Origin: Clostridia bacterium
GTDB lineage: Bacteria; Bacillota; Clostridia; Oscillospirales; Acutalibacteraceae
Reading direction: 5' to 3'
NCBI GenBank assembly: GCA_017624675.1
Contig: JAGAMO010000009.1
Location: forward strand, 216,801 to 280,800
Length of the DNA stretch: 64,000 nt
Shown one piece after another: positions 26,933 through 36,124 of this stretch. The first letter of the stretch is position 1, and every line of letters begins with the position of its first letter. The notes below the pieces were generated by a model. The model was not told where the DNA came from and searched no databases. It was given only the letters and a program-made list of their open reading frames with translations. The position numbers were made by a program, and so were the translations under genes.

Positions 26933-28033
26933 ATGAAACTCGGTATGGTGGGACTTCCCAATGTGGGAAAATCAACCCTTTTTAACGCTATTACAAATGC
27001 GGGCGCACAGTCGGCAAACTATCCTTTCTGCACCATTGAGCCTAATGTGGGTATGGTAAGCGTTCCCGACGCAAGACTTGAAAAACTGGCAGAAATTTAC
27101 AGCCCCGACAAGTTTACCCCCGCAGTTATTGAATTTGTTGATATTGCAGGTCTTGTAAAGGGCGCTTCCAAGGGCGAGGGTCTTGGTAACAAATTCTTGG
27201 CAAATATCCGTGAGGTTGACGCAATAGTTCACGTTGTTCGTTGTTTTGAAAGTGACGATATTATTCACGTTGAGGGCAGTGTTGACCCCATTCGTGACAT
27301 TGAAACCATAAATTTAGAGCTTATTTTCTCTGATATGGAAATGGTAACCCGCCGTCTTGACAAGACAAAGAAAGCCTTAAAGGGCGACAAAACCTTGGCG
27401 GGTGAGGTAGCCTTTTTAGAGCGTCTTATGGCTCATTTGGAAAACGGTCTTCCCGCCCGTTCCATTGAAATTAACGAGGATTTCGAGCAAGATGTAATAA
27501 ACACCACCGCTTTGCTTTCTGCAAAGCCTGTTATCTATGCTTGTAATATGAGCGAGGACGATTTTTCGGGCGGTATAGAAGATAACGAAAATTATCTTAA
27601 GGTTAAAGCTTTAGCCGAGACCGAAAAGGCAGAAATATTGCCCATTTGCGCCGCTTTAGAGGCTGAAATATCAGGTCTTTCAGACGATGAAAAGGTAATG
27701 TTTTTAGAGGAACTCGGTCTTGAGCGTTCAGGTCTTGACCGTATGATTCAAAAGTGTTATTCCCTTTTAGGCTTAATCTCTTACCTCACCGCAGGTAAGC
27801 CCGAGGTTAGGGCTTGGACCATTACCGAGGGCACAAAGGCACCCCAAGCCGCAGGTAAAATTCACACCGATTTTGAGCGTGGATTTATTCGTGCAGAGGT
27901 GGTAGCTTTTGAAGACCTTATGGCTTGTGGCGGCAGTATGGTGACCGCCAAGGAAAAAGGTCTTGTTCGCAGCGAGGGCAAGGAATATGTTATGAAGGAC
28001 GGAGACATTGTTCTCTTTAGATTTAATGTTTAA
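26933..28033 (+). CDS. ychF: Ribosome-binding ATPase YchF (Obg-related)
   Basis: A 366-residue P-loop protein of the OLA1/YchF family, which binds ribosomes and prefers ATP over [12 protein letters not shown] (7-15) is the P-loop, [17 protein letters not shown] is the switch II stretch, and the C-terminal TGS domain carries the family's closing lines ([17 protein letters not shown]). NxxE replaces the GTP-specific NKxD (CNMSED region). AAGGAG precedes the start. Its exact role is unsettled, linked in other bacteria to stress and translation quality. Confidence 0.95.
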   Translation: MKLGMVGLPNVGKSTLFNAITNAGAQSANYPFCTIEPNVGMVSVPDARLEKLAEIYSPDKFTPAVIEFVDIAGLVKGASKGEGLGNKFLANIREVDAIVHVVRCFESDDIIHVEGSVDPIRDIETINLELIFSDMEMVTRRLDKTKKALKGDKTLAGEVAFLERLMAHLENGLPARSIEINEDFEQDVINTTALLSAKPVIYACNMSEDDFSGGIEDNENYLKVKALAETEKAEILPICAALEAEISGLSDDEKVMFLEELGLERSGLDRMIQKCYSLLGLISYLTAGKPEVRAWTITEGTKAPQAAGKIHTDFERGFIRAEVVAFEDLMACGGSMVTAKEKGLVRSEGKEYVMKDGDIVLFRFNV

Positions 28034-28045
28034 GGCAGGGATAAT

Positions 28046-28903
28046 ATGAAGTATTATTTTCTTTTTAACCCCCTTGCAGGTAAGGGAAAGGCAGAAAGTC
28101 TTTTTGACGCACAAACAAGCAGTGATGACGAGGTTGTCTGCCTTGATATGACCGAGATTAAGGATTATTCCGCCTTTGTTTCCTCGGTAGAAAAGGACGA
28201 TATTATCATCGTTTGCGGCGGCGACGGCACATTAAACCGCTTTGTTAACAATATTGTCGGACTCGGCGTTAAAAACGAAATTTTATACTTCCCCGCAGGC
28301 AGCGGAAACGATTTTATGAAAGACCTGAACCGAGTGCAAGAGGACGGTTCTTTCCGAGTTAATGATTACATAAAAAATCTTCCAACGGTTACAATAAAAG
28401 GCAAGGATTACCGCTTTATAAACGGTGTTGGCTTTGGTGTTGACGGTTTTGTCTGCACCGAGGGTGACCGTATGAGAGGCAGGGGCAAAAAGGTTAATTA
28501 CACCACCCTTGCGGTTAAATGCCTTTTGAAATTCAAGCCTGTTAACGCCACTTTAACGGTGGACGGTATTACTAAAAACTACAAAAATGTTTGGATGACC
28601 ACCACAATGAAGGGCCGTTATTTCGGCGGCGGAATGATGCTGACTCCCGACCAAAAAAGATATGATAAGGACGGCAAAATTTCGGTTTTGGTGGTGCACG
28701 ATATTGGCAGATTTAAGCTTTTAACCCTTTTTCCCTCTATTTTTGAGGGAAAACATATTAAATACACCAAATACATTGAACTCGTTAAGTGCGACAGTAT
28801 CGAGGTAGAGTATGACACCCCTTGTTCGCTTCAGATTGACGGCGAGCCTATGGCAGATGTTAAGGGATATTCTGCAAAATCAAACGCAAAGGTGACAGTA
28901 TAA
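28046..28903 (+). CDS. Diacylglycerol kinase catalytic-domain protein (YegS/DgkB-like lipid kinase)
   Basis: 285 residues. FLFNPLAGKGKAES starts the nucleotide-binding region, CGGDGTLNRFVN near 57-68 is the kinase signature, and PAGSGNDFMKD near 90-100 follows. The second half is the beta-rich domain of this fold. The family phosphorylates diacylglycerol or related lipids at the membrane surface; the substrate is not readable. It follows ychF by 12 bases and overlaps the next gene by one base (TAATG). A second, distinct lipid kinase of the same family is at 34182. Confidence 0.85.
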   Translation: MKYYFLFNPLAGKGKAESLFDAQTSSDDEVVCLDMTEIKDYSAFVSSVEKDDIIIVCGGDGTLNRFVNNIVGLGVKNEILYFPAGSGNDFMKDLNRVQEDGSFRVNDYIKNLPTVTIKGKDYRFINGVGFGVDGFVCTEGDRMRGRGKKVNYTTLAVKCLLKFKPVNATLTVDGITKNYKNVWMTTTMKGRYFGGGMMLTPDQKRYDKDGKISVLVVHDIGRFKLLTLFPSIFEGKHIKYTKYIELVKCDSIEVEYDTPCSLQIDGEPMADVKGYSAKSNAKVTV

Positions 28904-29661
28904 TGAAGGTTGCAATAATCACAGGAGCATCATCGGGTTTGGGTGCGGATTTTGCCCTTGAGACCGACAAAATGAGGACCGATATTGACGAGATTTGGCT
29001 TATTGCAAGGCGAAAAGACCGACTCGAAAAAATTGCAGAAAAATTAGGCAAGAAAACTAAAGTCTTAAGCCTTGATATAACCTCTGATGAGGCATTAAAA
29101 GAGCTTTCAAATGTCTTGGAAACTGAAAAGCCCGACATCAGACTTTTAATCAACAACGCAGGGTTTGGAAAGTTAGGATTTTTCGGTGATTTATCGGCTC
29201 AGGACTCTAAGGATATGATTCGCCTTAACTGTGAGGGACTGACCGTTATCACAAGGCTTTGTCTGCCCTATATGAGAGAGAAAGCAGAGATTATAAACAC
29301 CTGCTCTATTGCCTCTTTTGCCCCCAACGCCCGTATGGCGGTTTATTCCTCCACAAAGGCTTATGTTATGAGCTTTTCAAGGGCTTTGCGACTTGAATTG
29401 AAACTTAAAAAAATCAATGTTTTATCGGTCTGCCCAGGACCTATGGAGACCGAATTTTTACCTGTTGCAGGTATCGGCAAGGGGGACAGTTTTACCTTTG
29501 ACACATTGCCGAGAGTAAACCCCATTAAAATGGCAAGAGGCTCCCTTAAAGCATCGAAAAAAGGCAGAGGGGTTTACACCTGCCGTTTGTTTTACAAGTT
29601 CTATCGAATTTTAGCAAAAATCTTGCCCCACAGCCTTGTAATGTACCTTTGCAAGACATAA
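28903..29661 (+). CDS. Short-chain dehydrogenase/reductase
   Basis: A 252-residue Rossmann-fold oxidoreductase. ITGASSGLGADFA near 6-18 is the NAD(P)-binding TGxxxGxG motif, NNAGFGKLG follows, and the catalytic YSSTK (Tyr-xxx-Lys) lies near 146-150 with its Ser about 13 residues before. A run of basic residues with an extra hydrophobic stretch occupies the C-terminus, resembling DltE/YqjQ-like SDRs. Substrate unknown. The overlap with the lipid kinase suggests a lipid-related role. A terminator follows. Confidence 0.87.
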   Translation: MKVAIITGASSGLGADFALETDKMRTDIDEIWLIARRKDRLEKIAEKLGKKTKVLSLDITSDEALKELSNVLETEKPDIRLLINNAGFGKLGFFGDLSAQDSKDMIRLNCEGLTVITRLCLPYMREKAEIINTCSIASFAPNARMAVYSSTKAYVMSFSRALRLELKLKKINVLSVCPGPMETEFLPVAGIGKGDSFTFDTLPRVNPIKMARGSLKASKKGRGVYTCRLFYKFYRILAKILPHSLVMYLCKT

Positions 29662-29671
29662 AATATAACAC

Positions 29672-29706
29672 AAAAAGACACCTTTTTAAGGTGTCTTTTT
29701 TTATTT
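29672..29706 (+). terminator. Rho-independent terminator after the ychF operon
   Basis: AAAGACACCTT pairs with AAGGTGTCTTT around a short T-rich loop, followed by a T-run with one A. It closes the ychF-lipid kinase-SDR unit before the polA promoter. Confidence 0.9.
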
Positions 29707-29749
29707 GACTTGTATATATAAAATAATTTACTAAATTAATAAAAAATTA

Positions 29750-29778
29750 ATGACAAGCGACAGGGTTTGTGGTATAAT
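29750..29778 (+). promoter_or_regulatory. Sigma-A promoter of polA
   Basis: ATGACA (29750-29755), 17 bases, TATAAT (29773-29778). It lies 35 bases before the polA TTG start and may drive the whole run to mrdA. Confidence 0.78.
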
Positions 29779-29813
29779 AAATTGGATTTTAGTATTTTTT
29801 CGGGAGTGATATT

Positions 29814-32312
29814 TTGAAACTGCTTTGCATTGACGGAAACAGCATTATAAACCGTGCTTTTTACGGAATAAAACTGCTTACCACCAAGGACGGACTCTAT
29901 ACAAATGCGGTTTATGGTTTTATAAATATTTTCAACCGACTGATAGAAACCGAAAAGCCCGACGGCGTGGCGGTGGCTTTTGATTTGCGCAAACCCACCT
30001 TCCGCCATTTGAAATATGCCGAATACAAGGCAGGCAGAAAAGGTATGCCCGAGGAACTGCGTCAGCAGATGCCGATTTTAAAAGAGTGGCTGACTCTTTC
30101 GGGTTATCACTGTCTTGAGTGCGAGGGTTACGAGGCGGACGATATTTTGGGCACCTTAGCTAGACTTTGCGAGGAAAAGGGCGACACTTGTGTTATCTCA
30201 ACGGGTGACCGTGACTCTTTACAGCTAATTTCTGACAAAACAAAGGTTGTTTTGGTTACAAACAAGGAAAATATCAACTTCACAAAAGAGGCTCTTTTTG
30301 AAAAATACGGTTTAACCCCCGAGGAAATGATAGAGTTAAAGGCGCTTATGGGTGACTCGTCTGACAATATCCCAGGTGTTGCGGGTGTTGGCGAGAAAAC
30401 CGCCACCGATTTGATTACCCGTTACCACTCCATTGACTATATTTTCGAAAACCTTGACTCTCTTGAAATTAAAGAGGGTGTGAGAAATAAGTTGGCGCTC
30501 GGTAAGGACAGCGCATATCTTAGCCGTGAGCTTGGCACAATTTGCAAAACCGCTCCCATAAACGAGGAACTTTCAAGTTATAAAACAGCCGAAAGGCAAG
30601 AGGGCGACCTTGCCCGACTTATGACCAAGCTTGAATTCTTTAAGCTTATGGAAAAAATGGGACTAAAGCCCGATAATCGAGAGTCGCAAGGTGGCAACAC
30701 CGAAACCTCGAATTATAAAATACAAAAACCAACAACTTTCGACAGTGTGACCCTTTTTGTCGAAGCCGACCGCTTCGCAGGTGTTGTGGAGGACAGTGTT
30801 TTTGAACTAAGCGAAACGGAATTTAAAGAAATTTTAGAAAACGCCCAGATAAAAAAGACCTTGCACGGCGCAAAGGCAATCTGGAAAGAACACCCCAATG
30901 CCGAAAACATCGTTTTTGACCCAATGCTTGGCGCATATCTTTGCAACCCCTCGGCATCTTCCTATGATATCGACCGAATTATCGGCGAATACTGTTTATC
31001 CACAGTAGAACTTGACGACGAGTTTCTTAAAAAAGCCTGTCTTTTGAAAGAGGCTTGTGCTTCAATAAAGACCGAGCTAGAGAAAACAAATCAGTTAAAG
31101 CTTTTAGAGGAAATCGAACTGCCGTTATCGAGAGTTTTGGCAGATATGGAAAATGTGGGCTTTAAAGCAGACAAAAAGGCTTTAGAGAATATGTCCGCCG
31201 AGTTAGGCGAGAGAGTTTCACTTATTGAAAAGGAAATTTTCAGCCTTGTGGGTTATGAATTTAATCTTAATTCCCCGAAACAACTGGGAATTGCGCTTTT
31301 TGAAAAGCTAGAGCTTCCTGCAAAGAAAAAAACCAAGAGCGGATACAGCACAAATGCTGAGGTTTTGGAGGAGCTTAAAAATATCCACCCAGCAGTGGCG
31401 CTTATTTTGGAATACCGCCAACTTGCGAAACTAAAATCAACCTATACTGACGGTTTGCAGACCTGTATTGCAGAAGACGGCAGAATTCACACCACCTTTA
31501 ACCAGACCGAGGCGAGAACAGGCAGAATCAGTTCCTTGGAACCTAATTTGCAAAACATTCCCGTTCGCACCGAGGAGGGCAAAAGGCTTAGAGAGTTCTT
31601 TGTTGCTGAGGACGGCAAAATGCTCGTAGATGCCGACTATTCACAAATTGAACTTCGTGTTTTAGCCGACATTTCAGGGGATGAAACTATGCTTTCAGCA
31701 TTTGAAAGCGGTACCGATATTCACACCGTCACCGCTTCTCAGGTATTCGGGGTTCCCACCGATTTTGTGACACCCATTATGCGAAGCCGTGCAAAAGCGG
31801 TTAACTTTGGCATTGTTTACGGAATTGGCGCTTTCTCCCTTTCAAAAGACATTGGCGTTACCCGTAAGGAAGCCGACAGTTATATAAAAACCTATCTTTC
31901 AACCTATAAGGGTGTTGCCGATTATATGGAAACCACCATTAAAGAGGCAAAACTCAACGGCTTTGTTTCGACAATTTTCGGCAGAAGAAGATATCTGCCC
32001 GAGCTTCAGAACTCCAACAAAATGTTGGTGGCATTTGGCGAAAGGGTTGCAAGAAACGCACCTATACAAGGCTCCGCTGCCGATATTATCAAACTTGCTA
32101 TGATAAAAGTGTGGAAAAGGCTTAAAACCGATTTCCCCACCGCCCGTCTGATTTTACAGGTGCACGATGAACTGATAGTTGAGTGTGACTCTAAAGACGC
32201 CGAGGCTGTGAAAAAGATTTTATCAAGCGAGATGGAAAACGCCGTAAGCCTTAAGGTTAAACTTTCGGCAGACGCAAACTATGGACAGAACTGGTTGGAA
32301 GCTAAAGGATGA
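29814..32312 (+). CDS. polA: DNA polymerase I
   Basis: 832 residues with three regions. 1-290 is the 5'-3' exonuclease (DGNSIINRAFYG, YEADDILGT, GDSSDNIPGV) used for primer removal. About 300-450 is the 3'-5' exonuclease-like domain, which has lost its acidic DxE and later Asp motifs, so proofreading is probably absent, as in many Firmicute enzymes. About 450-832 is the polymerase: DADYSQIELR (motif A), RSRAKAVNFGIVYG (motif B), QVHDELIVE (motif C). The start is a TTG with GGGAGTG before it. It overlaps the next gene by 4 bases. Confidence 0.95.
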   Translation: MKLLCIDGNSIINRAFYGIKLLTTKDGLYTNAVYGFINIFNRLIETEKPDGVAVAFDLRKPTFRHLKYAEYKAGRKGMPEELRQQMPILKEWLTLSGYHCLECEGYEADDILGTLARLCEEKGDTCVISTGDRDSLQLISDKTKVVLVTNKENINFTKEALFEKYGLTPEEMIELKALMGDSSDNIPGVAGVGEKTATDLITRYHSIDYIFENLDSLEIKEGVRNKLALGKDSAYLSRELGTICKTAPINEELSSYKTAERQEGDLARLMTKLEFFKLMEKMGLKPDNRESQGGNTETSNYKIQKPTTFDSVTLFVEADRFAGVVEDSVFELSETEFKEILENAQIKKTLHGAKAIWKEHPNAENIVFDPMLGAYLCNPSASSYDIDRIIGEYCLSTVELDDEFLKKACLLKEACASIKTELEKTNQLKLLEEIELPLSRVLADMENVGFKADKKALENMSAELGERVSLIEKEIFSLVGYEFNLNSPKQLGIALFEKLELPAKKKTKSGYSTNAEVLEELKNIHPAVALILEYRQLAKLKSTYTDGLQTCIAEDGRIHTTFNQTEARTGRISSLEPNLQNIPVRTEEGKRLREFFVAEDGKMLVDADYSQIELRVLADISGDETMLSAFESGTDIHTVTASQVFGVPTDFVTPIMRSRAKAVNFGIVYGIGAFSLSKDIGVTRKEADSYIKTYLSTYKGVADYMETTIKEAKLNGFVSTIFGRRRYLPELQNSNKMLVAFGERVARNAPIQGSAADIIKLAMIKVWKRLKTDFPTARLILQVHDELIVECDSKDAEAVKKILSSEMENAVSLKVKLSADANYGQNWLEAKG

Positions 32313-33151
32313 ATATACTTTTTATTTGCACGGGAAACACCTGCCGCAGCCCCATGGCTGAGGGGTATTTGGACAGTTTGAATCTGCCTAATGTAAATAC
32401 CGAAAGCCGAGGACTTGCTTCCCAAGGCGGTCCCATCAGCGAAAACGCTATAAAGGTTATGCTTGAAAAAGGGATAGATTTGAGCGACAATGTTTCCGCT
32501 CCCCTTGTCTTAACCGACCTTTTATGGGCAGACAAAATAATTTATATGAGTGAAAGCCACCTTGCGTTTTTAAGGCTTTACGCCCCTGAGGATAAACTTT
32601 TAATGCTGGGTGGCGGAATACTAGACCCCTTTGGCGGCGACTGTGATGTTTACCGCAAATGCCGAGACGAGATATTCTCAGCTATTGACAAGCTCGTGAA
32701 AAAAGGCTTTTTTGACGAAACGGTTGTTATGAAAGCCGACAAAACAAAAGCGTCACAAATCGCCGAGCTAGAAAAAGAGTGTTTTTCGCTTCCTTGGAGC
32801 ATAAAGACAATTACCGAGGCAATGGAAAACGGCACAACATTTTTTGTAGCCCAAAAGGGTGAAAAAACGGTAGGTTACATTGGAATATCCGTGATTTTAG
32901 ACGAGGGATACATCACAAACATTGCCGTTACCAAAAAAGAACGCAAAAAAGGCGTTGGCACTGCCCTTTTAGAAAGGGTTTTTGCCGAAGCCAGAGATAA
33001 TAACCTTTCTTTCATTTCCTTGGAAGTGAGAGAAAGCAACAAAAAAGCGATTTCCCTTTATGAAAAATTCGGTTTCAAAAAAGAGGGAAAACGCAAAAAC
33101 TTTTATGATAACCCCAAAGAAGATGCTTTGATACTGACTAAGAGGTTTTAA
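32309..33151 (+). CDS. Low-molecular-weight phosphatase (arginine-phosphatase type) fused to RimI acetyltransferase
   Basis: A 280-residue fusion. Residues 1-135 are an LMW-PTP domain: CTGNTCR at 7-13 (CX5R, nucleophile C7) and ILDPFGG with the acid Asp106. Thr at position 11 is the residue that marks protein-arginine phosphatases of the YwlE type, rather than tyrosine phosphatases. Residues about 138-280 are a GNAT domain of the RimI type, which acetylates the N-terminus of ribosomal protein S18 (acetyl-CoA loop RKKGVG at 212-217; EVRESNKKAISLYEKFGF later). The frame is continuous. It is followed 2 bases later by tsaD, the usual neighbour of rimI. Confidence 0.85.
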   Translation: MNILFICTGNTCRSPMAEGYLDSLNLPNVNTESRGLASQGGPISENAIKVMLEKGIDLSDNVSAPLVLTDLLWADKIIYMSESHLAFLRLYAPEDKLLMLGGGILDPFGGDCDVYRKCRDEIFSAIDKLVKKGFFDETVVMKADKTKASQIAELEKECFSLPWSIKTITEAMENGTTFFVAQKGEKTVGYIGISVILDEGYITNIAVTKKERKKGVGTALLERVFAEARDNNLSFISLEVRESNKKAISLYEKFGFKKEGKRKNFYDNPKEDALILTKRF

Positions 33152-33153
33152 GT

Positions 33154-34164
33154 ATGATTATTTTAAGCGTTGAAAGTTCTTGTGACGAAACAAGCGTTGC
33201 TGTCTGCAAAGGCAGAGAAGTTCTTTCAAACATTGTGGCAACACAGATTGACGAACATAAAATTTACGGCGGCGTTGTGCCCGAAATTGCGTCCCGCAGA
33301 CACACCGAGTCTATCTCGGCTGTTTGTGACGAAGCGGTAAAGACAGCGGGTATCGGTTATGACGATATCGAGGCTGTTGCTGTTACCTTTGCGCCCGGAC
33401 TTATCGGCGCGTTACTCGTTGGCGTTAATTTTGCAAAGGGTCTTTCCCTCTCTTTAGGCGTTCCCCTTATCCCCGTTCATCATTTAAGAAGCCACATTGC
33501 CGCAAACTACATAGCCCACCCCGATTTAAAACCGCCTTTCTTGTGCCTTTTGGTCTCAGGGGGCAACACCGTTTTGGCAGAGGTCACAAGTTACACCGAG
33601 TTTAACATTTTGGGTGCAACCTTGGACGATGCCGCGGGTGAGTGCTTTGACAAGGCGGCAAGATTTATGGGCCTTTCTTACCCGGGCGGCGTTACCCTTG
33701 ACAAAATCGCAACCACTGCCGACACCGAGAAATACCCCTTGCCTACACCCAAAACGGGCGAAAACGATTTAGATTTCAGCTTTTCGGGACTTAAAACCGC
33801 AGTTATAAACCTTATTCACAGAACAAATCAACGAAATGAGGAGCTTGATATCCCCGTTTTGTGCGCAACACTTCGTCAAAAGGTTTGCGATATTTTAATA
33901 AACGCAACCCTTAAAGCCGCCGAGCGCGGAGGCTACACTAAAATTGCTCTTGCGGGTGGTGTTTCGGCAAATTCCGAGCTTCGCGCCCGTTTTGAAGAGG
34001 AATGTAAAAACAGAAATTTAGAGCTTTTCTACCCACCCCTTAAATATTGCGGAGACAATGCCGCAATGGTGGGTGTTCAAGCCTTTTATGAATATGAAAG
34101 CGGAAATATAGCATCAACCGATTTGAACGCTACCGCAACACTTCCTATAAATTACCGAAAGTGA
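33154..34164 (+). CDS. tsaD: tRNA N6-adenosine threonylcarbamoyltransferase
   Basis: TsaD transfers threonylcarbamoyl from TC-AMP (made by the Sua5 enzyme at 9134) to A37 of tRNAs. 336 residues, Kae1/ASKHA fold. The HxxxH metal site is H110/H114 in VHHLRSHI; LLVSGGNT and AGECFDKAAR are typical. tsaB and tsaE, its partners, are not in the window. It overlaps no gene, but the next gene's ribosome site lies just past its stop. Confidence 0.96.
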   Translation: MIILSVESSCDETSVAVCKGREVLSNIVATQIDEHKIYGGVVPEIASRRHTESISAVCDEAVKTAGIGYDDIEAVAVTFAPGLIGALLVGVNFAKGLSLSLGVPLIPVHHLRSHIAANYIAHPDLKPPFLCLLVSGGNTVLAEVTSYTEFNILGATLDDAAGECFDKAARFMGLSYPGGVTLDKIATTADTEKYPLPTPKTGENDLDFSFSGLKTAVINLIHRTNQRNEELDIPVLCATLRQKVCDILINATLKAAERGGYTKIALAGGVSANSELRARFEEECKNRNLELFYPPLKYCGDNAAMVGVQAFYEYESGNIASTDLNATATLPINYRK

Positions 34165-34181
34165 GTCGAGGAGGGACTAAA

Positions 34182-35090
34182 ATGCAAAACAAAAAACTGC
34201 TTTTAATTGTAAACCCCTGTTCGGGCAAGGCTAAAATGCGCCCCGCACTCTTGGGCGTGGTTGAGGTTTTCTCAAAAGCCGATTTTGAGGTTACGGTCTA
34301 TCCCACCAAAAAGAGGGAGGATGCCACCAAAAAGGTTGCGACCTTGAAAAACGGCGACTATGACTTAATTGTTGCCTGTGGCGGAGACGGAACACTAAAC
34401 GAGGTTATTACAGGACTTATGCACTCTGGCGCCGACATTCCCATCGGTTATATCCCCGCAGGAACCCTCAACGAATGGTCCACAGGTCTTGGAATTTCCA
34501 AAACCATAAAACAAGCCGCAAAGGATATAGTAAACGGCAAAGAAATCACCCTTGATATTGGAAAATTCGGTGATAACTATTTTACCTACACCGCATCTTT
34601 CGGTGCCTTTACCTCGGCTTCCTATTCTGCAAACCAAGATATCAAAAATGTTTTAGGTCAAACCGCTTACTTTTTCGAGGGTCTAAAGTCACTCGGTACA
34701 ATTAAGCCAATTCACCTTAAATTCGAGTGTAATGATGAAACCTTTGAGGGTGATTACCTATTCGGTGCTGTTTCAAACTCTATGAGTGTTGGCGGCATTG
34801 TTAAGTTTGACCAGTCGGTTGTAAAACTCAACGATGGTTATTTCGAGGTTTTGCTTATTAAAAACCCCGCAAATGTTTTAGGTTTTCAGTCTATTGTTGA
34901 CGGAATTGTAAAACGGGAACTTAACCGAGAAAATATGCAGTTTTTCCACACAAAGAGCATAACCGTAGAAAGCGACGGTCTGCTCGACTGGACTTTAGAC
35001 GGCGAACACGGAGTATCCGACGGAAAAATAGAAATTAAGAATATTCACAATGCGGTACGCTTTATCGTGCCCGACAAAGGAGAAAATTAA
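34182..35090 (+). CDS. Diacylglycerol kinase catalytic-domain protein (second lipid kinase)
   Basis: 302 residues from the ATG at 34182, which has GAGGAGGG 7-9 bases upstream; an in-frame GTG at 34161 would put that site inside the gene. IVNPCSGKAKMRP and CGGDGTLNEVITGLM carry the nucleotide-binding signature, and IPAGTLNEWSTGLGI is the following loop. It is more like the DgkB/YtlR group than the copy at 28046. The next gene is mreB, 0 bases away, so it belongs to the cell-shape operon. Substrate is not known; DAG recycling is plausible. Confidence 0.83.
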   Translation: MQNKKLLLIVNPCSGKAKMRPALLGVVEVFSKADFEVTVYPTKKREDATKKVATLKNGDYDLIVACGGDGTLNEVITGLMHSGADIPIGYIPAGTLNEWSTGLGISKTIKQAAKDIVNGKEITLDIGKFGDNYFTYTASFGAFTSASYSANQDIKNVLGQTAYFFEGLKSLGTIKPIHLKFECNDETFEGDYLFGAVSNSMSVGGIVKFDQSVVKLNDGYFEVLLIKNPANVLGFQSIVDGIVKRELNRENMQFFHTKSITVESDGLLDWTLDGEHGVSDGKIEIKNIHNAVRFIVPDKGEN

Positions 35091-36110
35091 ATGTTTACAA
35101 GAGATATAGGAGTTGACCTTGGCACCGCCAACACCTTGGTTTGTGTTAAAGGCAAAGGAATTATAATGCGTGAGCCTTCGGTTGTAGCTTATGATATAAG
35201 AAACGACGCTGTTCGCGCCGTGGGTCACGAGGCTAAAGAAATGATAGGCAGAACACCAGGCTCTATTGTAGCTGTTCGCCCTTTAAAGGACGGTGTTATT
35301 GCCGACTTCGACGTTACCGCCGCAATGCTTAAAAGGTTTGTAAATTTATCACTTAAAGGCTCGTTTTTCTCCAGAGTTCGAATGGTAATTTGTATTCCTA
35401 CAGGCGTTACCGAGGTTGAAAGCCGCGCGGTTATTGACGCTGCAAAAATTGCGGGTGCATCGGATATTGATTTGATAGAGGAGCCCATGGCTGCCGCTGT
35501 TGGCGCAGGACTTCCCGTTTGGGACGCCAAGGGCAATATGATAGTTGACGTTGGCGGCGGTACAAGTGAGGTTGCCGTTATCTCCTTGGGTGACATTGTA
35601 ACCGCACAGTCTATTCGTGTTGCGGGTGACGATTTGGACGAAGCGATTATCAACTACATTCGCCGCAAACACAACCTCATTATAGGTAACCGCACAGCCG
35701 AGCAGATTAAAATTGACATTGGCTCTGCAAAGCCTTACGAGGGCGAGACCAGTGTTGAAATTAAAGGCCGAAATCAGGTTGACGGTTTACCCGCAAACAT
35801 TGTTATCACCTCTAAAGAGGTTAGAAAGGCTATGGCGGACACTATCAGTCAGATTATTGACACTATAAGACTGACGCTCGAGAAAACTCCCCCCGAACTT
35901 GCCGCAGATATTATTGATACAGGCATTACTTTAACGGGCGGCGGCGCACTGCTTCGCGGTTTTGCCGAGCTTATTGCCGAAGAAACAGGCATTGCCGTTA
36001 GAGTTGCCCCCAATCCCCTTGACTGTGTTGTTTTAGGCACTGCGAAACGCCTTGAAAATGACAGTCAGTTTGAAAATTATGTTTTCCGCAAAGGAAAGAG
36101 ATACAGATAA
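35091..36110 (+). CDS. mreB: Rod shape-determining actin homologue MreB
   Basis: 339 residues. DIGVDLGTANTLV is phosphate loop 1, IVDVGGGTSEVAVISLG is loop 2, and ITLTGGGALLRG is the adenosine motif near the C-terminus. MreB forms membrane-bound filaments that direct the elongasome. Its start follows directly after the stop of the preceding lipid kinase gene. The mreC gene follows 14 bases later. Confidence 0.97.
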   Translation: MFTRDIGVDLGTANTLVCVKGKGIIMREPSVVAYDIRNDAVRAVGHEAKEMIGRTPGSIVAVRPLKDGVIADFDVTAAMLKRFVNLSLKGSFFSRVRMVICIPTGVTEVESRAVIDAAKIAGASDIDLIEEPMAAAVGAGLPVWDAKGNMIVDVGGGTSEVAVISLGDIVTAQSIRVAGDDLDEAIINYIRRKHNLIIGNRTAEQIKIDIGSAKPYEGETSVEIKGRNQVDGLPANIVITSKEVRKAMADTISQIIDTIRLTLEKTPPELAADIIDTGITLTGGGALLRGFAELIAEETGIAVRVAPNPLDCVVLGTAKRLENDSQFENYVFRKGKRYR

Positions 36111-36124
36111 ACGGAGTGTAGAAA

